This document shows, one piece after another, positions 23,301 to 35,300 of a DNA stretch of 64,000 nucleotides (its first letter is position 1; each line of letters opens with the position of its first letter). The notes beneath the pieces were generated by a model, which saw only the letters and a program-made list of their open reading frames with translations, did not search any database and was not told the origin of the DNA. Source of the DNA: Mesorhabditis belari (taxonomy: Eukaryota > Nematoda > Chromadorea > Rhabditida > Rhabditidae); assembly GCA_958450365.1 (NCBI GenBank), contig CAUEEP010000729.1, positions 640,001 through 704,000 of the forward strand, read 5' to 3'. The translations under genes were made by a program, and so were the position numbers.

Positions 23301-26300
23301 GCCGATGCGGGGCGGTTGGTTTGGAAAATGTTATGAGAAATTTTTTAAATGACAACTAGGAGACAAAAGAGACAATTATAGCTTAAATTCTATAACTGAA
23401 ATTTCAGAAACTCCAATCAGCGATTCGTTTGAGACACCACGAGTCTATTTGCACTTTGGAAGGAGAGGGTTGGTTGAGACAGACAGACAGACAGACGACG
23501 GTCGTTTTGGCGTACAGTCGCGTAGTCGCTTAAATTTAGCCATCTCCAGACAGACAGACACCTGTCTGCTTGGCGTACAGTCGCGTAATTGCGTAAATTT
23601 AGCCATCTCCGGTTCTTTGCTCGAATTGGGTGAGACAGCGAGTCAGACTTTTGGTTCCCCGTCTCGTCCCTCCACCTCAAGACCAGCCTCTGTTGGAGGA
23701 CTTCCGAGAGCCAATTTCGAGAAGTTTGTCATTGTTTAGATATCGTTAAATGTAAATACTTCAACTAATTCATTATTTAGTATCTACACTTGCCGTGTTT
23801 GCTCTCTCGTTTTGCCGACTTTCACCGCATGGCGAACCCATTCAAGAACCCACTCTGGCCGACCGACAAAACCGCACATTTGTTGGCTTTGCCATAAAGC
23901 TTTCTCAAGTATACGTGAGTATTATAATTAACTATAAAATCTATGATATCTTTTAGAACAACTCCATCGTCATAAGCAAGTGCATGAAAGAGAGCGACCG
24001 ATGAACTGTGTGGTGTGCCAAAGGAGTTTTCGGAATCGGTTGGTTATTGGTCTAGGACTCTGGATTTGATAGCTGTACAATATTAGGGTTAAATCCAGAT
24101 ATCTATTTCAGAAATCGTTGGCTTGAGCACATGGCTGAGGCGCATCCGGATGTGAGAACCGCAGAGATGCCACAAGAGCAACGAGTTCGTTAATGACAAG
24201 CTCCTTAATACCTTGTCAACGTAGAATTTTGCGCTGATTCCGAATCTGCTTTTCGTTTCTGATTTGGAGCACTCTGTCAAAAGTTTTAAGCGCTCAAAGT
24301 TTTCCTCTCCGCTCTTGATTAAAAAACATCCCTTGAGTTTAAGGGCAGATTTCCGCAAGGGGCCGGAAGGCAGTGTTGGCCGAGAGGTAGTCGGCTAGAA
24401 TACAAAGCGAACCCTCTGGGGTTCGAGTTCACCATTTGACTTTTGTTTTGTTTTTAATCTAATTGATTTCCATTTGAAATAAAAGACTAGCTAATAGAAA
24501 ATCCAAAAGAATTTCCGAGTTCTGGTCTGCTTTGGCTTTGATCTAACGTAGGAATTGGGTCTACCGAAACGTAAGAATTGGGTCTAACCTACCGTAGGAA
24601 TTGGGTGTCTACCGAAACGTAGGAACCTACCGTAACCCAATTCCAGGCGGGTGCCTCATCAGTTCAACCCTATCAACCATCAACGATTCAACAATTCCCT
24701 CAGCCAACGCGATCCCAATCAGCCGATATGTTCTACCAGAATCAACAAGTAGGAAAAAGAAAAGATATATTGGAAATGGAAAGATCTTTAGAACGATTTC
24801 TACAATCTCCTCCCATCAACCTCAGGCACACAATTGTTTTCATTGAGCGATACATTAGATTATAATCAAGCTGTGCCGATCACTCAACCATTGCCTCAAA
24901 CAAGTGCTCAGGTGGGGAAATCTAGAGCTTCAATCTATCTACTTTTATATAAAAGCTAGTCTTATGCTAGAAGCTAGTCTTGTGCTAGAAGCTAGTCTAG
25001 CATAAGACTGACTGTCTAGCATATGCTAGAGCATACTAGTCTAGCATATGCTTCCTTCCAGATTGAGCCAATCGCCTTCACTGCATTGCTTCCATATCAA
25101 CAAATCGCTGCACCATTTCCCCCAACAAATCTCCGCTGTCCCGTCTGTCAACATCAATATCAAAGTGCTGAACATCTTCTCCAGCATTTGGATCAAATCT
25201 CTCAAGAATCAATGCACGCATTCTCCATATTCACATGCCCGATTTGTCAAAAATCGGTGAGTGGATGCTCGGCTTTCGCTCAACATTTCCGCGATGGACA
25301 CCAAATCTCATTGCCAAATCCAAGTGGATTCGTTGATATCCCGAAAGCTTTTCTTTCACAAAAGACCGCGAAAACGAGACAAAAATCGGAAGATATTCGC
25401 GTGCATCGATGCTCATTTTGTGCGAAAGAGTTTTTACGGAAATCGGACATTGAGCGACATATCCGGAGTCATACTGGTCAGTGGATTGTTTCCAAAAAAA
25501 CTTTTTCCTAAACTTTCCTAAAGTGCTCCTTTTTCCTAAAGCGTCCCTTTTCCCGAGAACTACCGTAATCCTTGGCCCAGCTACCGTAATCCTGTCTTGG
25601 CTTGGCCCAGCTACCGTAATCCTGTCTTGGCTTGGCCCAGCTACCGTAATCCTGTCTTGGCTTGGCCCAGCTACGGTAATCCTGTCTAAGTCTAAATTTA
25701 CAGCTCTTCTTTTTCTTCCATCTAGAAAACAAAAGAGCAATCAACAGAGACCCCTAGCCAATAAGAGCGCTCCACACGCGACCGACCAGAAAGCACTGAT
25801 GGCCGAGTGGTTAGCATGCTGGACTAGCAAACCGGTGCCCCTCCTTCCGGTAGGTTCGAGTCTCGCCACTGACAAACTCCTTTTTTTTTGTTTCAAACAC
25901 ACAAATATCAATTTTAAAGGTATTACAACGCTTATCGACACTAGGAAATCTGTCAAAAAATGTCAAAAATCTATCAAAAGCTATTACAAAGCTTAATCTA
26001 TCAAAAAAACTCTTTGAAAAGATTCCTTTGGCAGAAGCGATATGATCTTCTTCAAATTGGACTTTCTGTCTTGTTTGTTGACTGTTCTTTAATTGTTTTT
26101 TTTTTTTTATTAATATTGAAAATAGCCTGTAATACTGTAACGCTACTGTAAAGAACACGGTAATAGCTTTAAAATTGGTATTTGTTTGCTTCTCAAAAAA
26201 GAAAAGAAGTTTGAGGGACTCGAACCTGCCACAAGAATTGGGATTGGTTCTGTATTGGATTGGCACACTAACCACGAGGCCTCTCGCCTGTTGCGTGTGG

Positions 26301-29300
26301 CGCGCTCTTATTGGCTAGGGGGGGGGGCGATTTTGGTCGGTCGAAACTTCAAATGCATTCCTTTGTAAGCTACCGTATCCCCAGCTACTGTAATCCCAGC
26401 TACTGTAATCCCAGCTACCGTATCCCCAGCTACTGTAGTCCCAGCTACCGCGTCCCCAGCTCCGTACTCCCAGCTACCGTAACCGTAACCCAGTCTAGCA
26501 TGCCTAGCTACCGTAGTCCGGTCTAATTCTTTCATGATTTCATCTTTATATTGTTGAGATTGTTGATGTTACAGTAACCTTTCCGTCTAGAAACTACGAT
26601 AGAAACTTGGGTTACTGTAACATCTACAAACTTGGTCTACATCGGACTTTAAAGTTTTGAGTCGTAGCTGAGGTCGTAGTCGTAGTCATAGTCGTAGTCG
26701 TAGCTGTAGTCGTAGACTTTGAAGTTTCCAAGAAACTCAGATCAAAAATCTCTGTTTACGGTAGTTTTTGAAAGTGCTTTAGAAAGCTTGCGCTTTAGAA
26801 AACTCATTTATGATGATGATTCTTTAGGCGAAGGCCGTTCCCTGCCGATTTGGGGGGGTCAAAAAAAAGAAAAAAGGGAGAGGGTAGGGTTGGGGGTTTT
26901 GTATTCTTTAGGCGAAAAGCCGTTCTCGTGCTCGATTTGTGGGCGTTCTTTCGGAAACAATTACAATTTGAAAGTCCATGAGAAAAGCCATGAAAGAGAC
27001 GGTGAGAAAACGCATAAATGTTCGGTTTGTCAAAAGGTTAGTGAAATAATTTTGATTTGAAAAATCAAATAAAATTCAGTCATTTTTTCATATGAGCGCT
27101 TTGAAATTGCATATGCGAAAGCACACGGGAGATCGACCTTTGAAATGCCCTTTTGAGGAGTGCGCGGAGATGTTTGGGTGAGGATGATTCTTTGTTAAAG
27201 ATCGATTTTGAGATTTTAGAAATTCGTCGGCTCGTTTACGGCACATTGAATGGCACAACAATGGGTGTCCGAGAGCGTTGAAAACGATCACCGAGACAGA
27301 AAGTCCAGCGAGAGGCCAAGTGTTGAGTCAACTCGTTTCGGGTTCAGGTTTGTTGTCTAGGCTTTAGCGTAAAGTAGATCAGATTTGATGGTTCCTAGGG
27401 CTGGTTCCAATATCGTTCCAATATGGTTCAGATACGGTTCCAATACGGTTCCAATACGGTGCTAATATGGTTCCAATATGGTTTCCATATATTTGATGTT
27501 TCCCTAGGGCTTGTACAGGTCATAGGATTGAGGCTAACTCGTCTAGTGTTCTAGAATCTCGAATAGATTTGTTAGAAGCTGGAATAGATTTGTTAGAGTC
27601 TGAAATAGATTTGTTAGAAACTGGAATAGATCTCTAGAATCTCAAATGGATCTTCTGGAATCTCTAATCGATTTTCTAGAATCGATTTGCTTAATTTAAA
27701 GCCTTAAGCAGGCTTAATTAGCTTTATTAGCTTTATTAGCTTAATTTACTTGATCTGCTTAATCTGCTTAACCTGCTTAACCAGCTTAACCAGCTTAACC
27801 AGCTTAACCAGCTTAACCAGCTTAATTAGCTTAATTAGCTTAACCAGCTTAACCAGCTTAATTAGCTTAATTAGCTTAATTAGCTTAATCAGCTTAATTA
27901 GCTTAATCCAAAACTCTAAACAAAGTTATAGCAATAATAGAAATTCTAGAAATTCTAGTAACCCCTTTTAATCGCAAAAACTGCAAAACTTCTCCCCAGC
28001 CCGAACTCGAACCCGGGTCGATAGTTTTAGGGTCTAGCGCCCTAACCACTCGGCCACCACGACGTGTTGGCCTGGGACGGAAAATCGCTTGATAGTCCTG
28101 CGGTCAGATAATTTGCTTGGCTGCTTTTTTTGCTGCTCTTGCGGTCAAAAAGGGCTTTTAACCCAAAATTTAAATAGATTTAAATGGAAATTTTGAATCC
28201 ATTACTCACAAATGACAGATATTTAGGATCAGTGAAAAATTTGCTTTAAAATAAGCGAAATCCCACGATGAAACTCGATAGTAAATGAACAATGATCCTA
28301 ATTGAATTGTAAGCATTCAATTTATGCTTAACGATTGTCGCAATTGCTTAACAAGATCGCAATAAATCGTCTGAATTGACAAGATGCTTGTTGAGATGAT
28401 TGAAAAGATCAAATCGACAGTTCGCTTTTGTATTTGAGGCCAATTGAGGCCAATTATGAGGCCAATTGAGGCCAATATGAGGCCAATTGAGGCCAATTGA
28501 AGCCAATTGAGGCCAATTGAAGCCAATTATGAGGCCAATTGAGGCCAATTGAAGCCAATTGAAGCCAATTATGAGGCCAATTTTCAGAGTCAACTCAGCA
28601 ACAATTCCAGCGAACCGTTCAGCAAATCAGTCGCCTCAAAAAGCAACCATTGAAGGTAGAAAAGAGATTTTTCTATTTATCTATTTACTTTTATTTATTA
28701 TTTAGCTAGTTTAGTTAGTTTAGAAGATAAAGATTCAATTTTACTAATCAAATCATTTCCATTAAGCCAAGCATTTCCATTAAGTCAAACATTTCCATTA
28801 ACTCAATCATTTTCATTACGGCAATCATTTCCATTAAGTCAATCATTCTCAGATCCATTCCACAAGCGCTTTCTCCGTTCCACCACCACAAATCACTGTT
28901 CAGACTACGGTAAGACAGTAGAAATTAGATAATGTTGATAGATGATGTTGCGAGTGAAACTGGACTTTGAGTTGAGCCTTGAAAGGCCTTGAAAGCCAAG
29001 CTAGCTTTGAAAATGAAAGCCAAACGAAATTTCAGGAAGAAGAGCAAATACTTTGTGTGAATGTGACTCCACATGAAGTGAATCGATATAGAATTGAATT
29101 GTGTCGGATACATCGAGATCCACCGCATGGGGTGAGAGAAGACTGTAGGCTTTGTGAGAGAAGGCTGTAGGCTTTGTGAGAGAAGGCTGTAGGCTTTGTG
29201 TTTAAAAGTGATCGTGTAAAGCGAAGCCAAGCCAGGCCAAAAGCGGGTTCTAATCCTGGACCTCTAAAGAAGCTAGGCAAGAAGCCAGGCAAGCCAGGAC

Positions 29301-32300
29301 CTGCTTTGGTCTGATTAGGCTCACAAAAGAGCCAACAGGAGCTAGGTTAGCCTAGCCTAGCTTCAGCTCGAGCTCTGGCTTGACCTGGCTTGACCTGGAC
29401 TGGCTTGACCTGGACTGGCTTGATCTGGACTGGCTTGACCTGGCCTGGCCTAGCTTGACCTGGACTGGCTTGACCTGGACTGGTTTGACCTGGACTGGCT
29501 TGACCTGGACTGGCTTGACCTGGCCTGGCTTGAAACATCTCTAGTCCAAGCTAACTGACTAATTCCGTGATTAGATCTAGCTTTATCGTAACTAGATATG
29601 TTAGACTAGACAATAGACGATCGAAAGACAAGATCTGTTTCTGAAACCTGACCAATCCCTCTACAGACAACTCACTTCTGCCTGCCCTCTTCCTCGCTTC
29701 GTGTCTTCCCAAATCGAATCGATATCTGCAAAACAACGACTGTGGGTATTTGCGTATCCTGGGGAAATGCTTTACAAGCATTACATGAGGTGAGTTGAAG
29801 CTACCGTAATCTACCGTAGTCTTTAAAAAAGCTACCGTAATCTGGTCGCCATTTACATTCACTTCAATCATTCACTTCAAGCAATCACTTTACATTCAAT
29901 CTCGATATTGAGGCATTTATCAAATATGATTAAAATTAAGCTGATCTCTAATCTAGCGCTAAGATTACGGTAGTTTATCTAAAATCTAAGATCTTTAGAT
30001 TAGAAACTCCTAGATCTTAGATCGTTTTAGAAAAAAAAAAAAATGAAATCTAGAATGGGCTCTTTCCTCGTACAATCATTTGCGATATTTCTTCATCAAC
30101 TGATTTGGATGCAAAAGGACGAATCGTTTGGGTGATCGCCTTGGATACTGTGCCCAGTGTGCAAGGTTTGATTGCATCTAAAGTTATTCAGCTTTAATTT
30201 CTATGACAGGATCATAGAAATCGATTTCTATGACTCTTACACTATTTGAAAGCTTTGATTGATCCTTTTTCAATCGATCAATTCAAAATAGGCCGTTTTT
30301 CTCAATTAATATGTTAATTAATATGCTAATTAGCATATTAATTAACATATTAATTAACATACTAATCAGCATATCAATTAGCATATTAATTAACATATTA
30401 GACGATATTCCTCATTGAATCACTCACTTCCATTCCATAAGCCGTTTTTTGACGTTTAAAAAAACATAATTACAAAAAAATCTTAAGAAAAACCGAGAAA
30501 CTGAATAGTTTTACCAGAAGGATGAAAATTTTGGGTGGAATCATTAAAGCAATTAAAGCAATTAAAGTAGAAAACACTTTCTGTGATTCGTTGAGAATCA
30601 CAGAAAGCGCTTTCTTTTCCGATTAAACTACGGAAAATTGTACAAACTTTGTACGGAACAAAGTTGTAAGAATAGTGCTCAAAACCGGTGACTATCTGCT
30701 CCCCCATCAGCTCTCTTCTGCTCCCCATCAGCTCTCTTCTGCTCCCCACAGCTCTCCGCCCCCACAGCCTCTTCTGCTCCCCACAGCCTCTTCTGCCCCC
30801 ATCAGCTCTCTTCTGCTCCCCATCAGCTCTCTTCTGCTCCCCATCAGCTCTCTTCTGTTCCCATTTCAACCAGATTAAATCTAAATTAAAGTTTCTATGT
30901 GAATCGGAAAACGTAATCGAATCGTTTACTACTAAAATTTGCATAAAAACAGCAATGTAATCGAATCTATGCCTTAAAAATAGCTGCTCGTCTCGATTGG
31001 CGGCGAGAATGTCCAATTTGTGATGTCACATTCACTCGAGAAGAGGAAAGTAATCAACATTTCACGAGTGAAGATCATGAAACGGCTGAGGTGAGAGAAA
31101 AACCGAATTTTTTAAATCCCAGTATCTTTTAGCCGCTTTAAAACGTCCATAGGTGTACTTTGTACTAAGTAAAAAGTACTTTTGGTATAAAGTACTATAA
31201 GTTATCATAGTCTTCTTTAATATCATTCGATGCGGGGCAGAATTTCCTTTCAATTGACATTAAAATCATGCAAATTAGCTATGAAAAGTCAGCCAAAAGT
31301 ACGCTAAACACCTATAAACGTTTCCCCAAAAGTACTCCGAGCACCTATAAACGTTTCCCCAAATGTTAATAGGTGTACAGAGTACTTTTGGCTAATGTCT
31401 AGATACTTTTTTTCAGTTAACCTCATCGACAAGAAGGGGTGGAATCGGGGTTGGCCCATCGCTTTCTGCCGGTGTCACCAATCAAGAACAACTCAATTAT
31501 GGAGCAGCTCATCGGTGAGTCTAAAGGTTCTCTAAAAGCTAAAAAAGCTCTCTAAAAGCTAAAAAGTTGTATAAAAGCTAAAAAAAGTCCTCTAAAAGCT
31601 AAAAAAAGTCCTCTAAAAGCTAAAAAGCTCTCTAAAAGCCAAAAAAAGTTCTCTAAAAGCTAAAAAAGTTCTCTAAAAGCTAAAAAGTTCTCTAAAAGGT
31701 AAAAAGAAATACTTAAAAAGCAAAAGGAACCAAATTTGTAGTTAAATGTGTCGGAGAAAAAGATTTGCAAACTTTTCTTCCAAAAGCAAACTTCCAAAAG
31801 CAAGACCACCGTAACCCAGCTTGTCTCAGCTGCTCAGATTACGGTAACTTATCCATGTGTGCAAATTTAGCGGCAATTTCGCGTGTCAACTCTGCGGACA
31901 GCGTTTGCTAGACATGGAACTGTTGCTTTCGCATATTCACAGGTATAAACACAATTTTATATGTAAATTAAGTCAAATTTTAAATAATTATATAATTTTA
32001 TATACAGGGTGTCTGAAAAAAAAAGTGGTCAAGTCTGGAAAAGTTCTGGTTTGAGTCTGGAAAAGTTTTCTCGTTGATTTTTCAAGGCTCATCATTTGTT
32101 TTTGCCTTTGACGTCATATAATAAGATGGGGTCGCTTTTTTTTTGATGATTTTGTGAATAGAGGGATCGTGCAGCGGTCGGCAAGCTTAAAATGTAGATT
32201 TACATGTACAGGGTGCGGCAAAAGTTCCGACACTTTTTTGTAAACGGGCAGTTTGACTTGGAAAAAATGCGATTTTTGAAAAGCTAACACCGGATTATAA

Positions 32301-35300
32301 AAATTCAGATATTTTTACCCCCTAATATACTTTTTTTTACACAAAAATTGCCATCTAAACAACCCTTTTGATGAGGATGTTTTGAAGGTCGTTACAGCAG
32401 TTTTTTTTTTTTTTTTTTGCTGTTGAGATTTTGGGTGCCCTTCGTAGAATCGCTTGAAAATCTTTCGTTTTTGAGTTACCGTATTTACTCTATTAGTGGG
32501 GTCCCCCACTATTTTTTCAATCCCCTTCCAGACGACCCCACTATTAGAGAGGACCCCACTACGCATTTCTTGAAGTCGGACACCACGCGAAAGACTTGAT
32601 TTTCGTCGCAGCTCATGTCAAATGTTCGGCTAAACTATTCAAAAACAAATTCCACGCCCTAAAAAAACCTAAATCCTTAAATAAAACGATCCATTACTAG
32701 ATTTTAAGAAAATTTTGCAAATTTTTTTCGCACGGCCTTTATAGCTTTGCTTATAGCTTTGCTTAAAAAGCGCACCTTTTAGAAAACGCGTTGTCGGAGG
32801 TTTGTCTGACAAATTGTCTGTCAACAAGGAGCACACTCTAGATCAATTGTCTGACAAAAAAAGTTGTCAAGGCAGATTTGGTCTGACAAATTGTCTGTCA
32901 ACAAGGAGCACACTCTAGATCGAACCATTGAAGAAATTTCGAGGGCGAAATGCGAGTGACCAAAAAAAGGAATCGAGTCACCTTAGGGACAAGTTTAGTG
33001 TGGTCAAAATCGAGTTAGCTTCCCAAAATTGAAGATTTAAAAAAAAAAAAGAATGATACCGTATTTACTCTATTAGTGGGGTCCCCCACTATTTTTTCAA
33101 TCCCCTTCCAGACGACCCCACTATTAGAGAGGACCCCACTATTAGAGAAATTTAAAAGAACATAAAACCAAAGTTTTAAATTGAAAAGATATCAATTTTT
33201 CTCCGAAATTCTTGACAAAACAATTTTGGCTTCATATTTTATTTAGCTTTAACCGTAACAAAACATTAACAAACAGTAAAAGAACTAATCCAAGAGATCA
33301 ACAATTGATGTATCACTTTCGTTACCAATATCTTCTTCCAATTCGAGAGGACCCCACTATTTTTTCAACCCCCCTCCAGACGACCCCACTATTAGAGAGG
33401 ACCCCACTAATAGAGTAAATACGGTATAAAGTTTTTTTGTGGCTTGTTTTTGAAGAAAAAAAAAAAACTCAGTTCTATTAGGTTGATGCAAAAGTCTTTT
33501 TCATTTTTTTCGTACTTCTGTTAAAAAGTAACAAATGCACCAATTTGAAAAACGGTTTATTGCATTCGAAAGGCCAATTATTTTTCTGCAAAATGACATT
33601 AAAACGAGTTTCAAATGTCTTATGTCTAGATTTTTTTTGAGAGCCTGAAGTCGGGTAGTCAAAAAAAAGGCGACGGCTCGATGATGCATTTTAGACGCTT
33701 TAGCTAAGGAAACCAATCTTGATTTTAATAAATAAAAGATAGAGCACAAAAAGTTCGATATTTTTTCAGATTTTCAGAGAAATTGATTCAGCCAATTTCT
33801 TTGTAGAGGTTTAAAAATACCGACTGGGGCTACCAGTGGTGAATTTATCGCATACACGAAATATATCAATCACAATACAACGACACACACAATACTAGGC
33901 TATATCTTAACTTAGCCCACGTCATGACAGACAGCTCCCTAACCCTAAGCTCAATGGGGAACTAAATAGCTTTTTTTGGTGGTGAAGGGAAGATGACGAT
34001 GAAGGAGTGGCTTGTCACTTTAAAGAACTGGGCCCACAACCACCAGACTGCCCTTTAGAAAACCTCTCAACCCGAAGGGAAAGGAAATCCGAAGGGAAAG
34101 GAAATCCGAAGGGGGTGACCATGTCGCATGTGGGGTTCGAACCCTCGACCTTCCGATTAAGATAAAAGACACTTAACCAGTCAGCCACACGTGCAGGTTT
34201 TTATCGATTTTTATGAAAAACCCGTTTTCACTCTCGAATTTGCTTGAAAGTGAACCCAAAATTATATTATATTCATACTTTATTCAGGACATGAAATAAA
34301 GCGTAATCAGTCAGACAATACACAAATCTACACATAAATACATAGAGAAAGATGAGATATTTTACTCGGCGATGTGGAGGCGGGGAGAAAAGAAGATAGA
34401 TAGAAGATAGGCTTCTTGCTTTAATAACCTCAAGCCATGAATGGGCCAACCCAGTGGAAGAGTGAACTCCGCTAGAGAAGGGATCTCTAGTCAGCTCTAG
34501 AGAAGAGACCTCTAGTCTGGGCGCACGGGCTAGGGAAGAGAACCCTAGGGGGGCCGAACCCCACACCCTCAGTTTGGAAGTGAGAACTTAACCAATACAC
34601 CATGAGGGCCCAAATTCACTTAAAAAGATGGGAAATTCAACAATAAACACTTTTTTTTTATAGAGCAAACCATAGGTTAATTCATGACTTTGTTATTTTT
34701 CAAAAGAAGTACGAAAAAAATGAAAAAAAGACTTTTGCATCAACCTAATTTCAAATGGTAACAGGAGTTTTTGGAAAAAATTTCATTCTGCTGAAGTTTA
34801 AGTCAACTTTCGCAAAAATCTTCAGCAACCAGATCGGGATAGAAAAAATTCTCGTCAAAAATTTATTGAGAGTTGAAATCTTTTTATGCAAAATGGCGCT
34901 ATTTTGGGGGTGAAACTATCTAAATTTTTCGAATCCGGCGTTAGCTTTTTTGAAATTCACGGGTTTTTGAAGCCAAAAAAAAAATGACTGCTTACAGAAA
35001 AAGTGTCAGAACTTTTGCCGCACCCTGTAAATGGTTTTCCATGAAAAAGAGACTTTTTGAATGCCTCTATTTCATCATAAATCTTTTTACTTTTTTTTGT
35101 TTCTATAAATACATAGATTTTAAGCTTTCTCTACGCTGATTTTAAGCTTCCTGTACCTTCAAAAAAATGACCTTCACAAAATCATCAAAAAAAAAAAAAA
35201 ACAACGTCATCTTGCCTTTGTAAAAAAAACCATCTTGCCTAAGATAAAGCCATTTTTCACACCACGATGAGCCTTGAAAAATCAACAAAGAAAATCAACA

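Larger units (their letters stand above)
33478..34747. mobile_element. Mariner-type MITE (element D) split by two SINEs
   Basis: Ends ttaggttgatgcaaaagtct and the inverse agacttttgcatcaacctaa. Flanking and internal sequence matches the 521-base MITE at 9470-9990 (e.g. cactctcgaatttgcttgaa). Its extra length comes from insertions at about 33815-34196 and 34262-34613. Confidence 0.85.
32206..35030. mobile_element. Element B, ACAGGGTGCGGCAAAAGTTC ends, inside A
   Basis: Left end acagggtgcggcaaaagttc then cgacacttttttg; right end aaaaagtgtcagaacttttg then ccgcaccctgt. Inner arm blocks gcgatttttgaaaagctaac and cggatt recur inverted near 34935-34970. A Tc1/mariner-like terminus is my inference; no transposase is visible. 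Confidence 0.75.

Noticed and set aside
25795..25868. Functional tRNA gene
   Set aside because: Anticodon and acceptor stems are mismatched and the sequence is mirrored in the opposite arm of a foldback.
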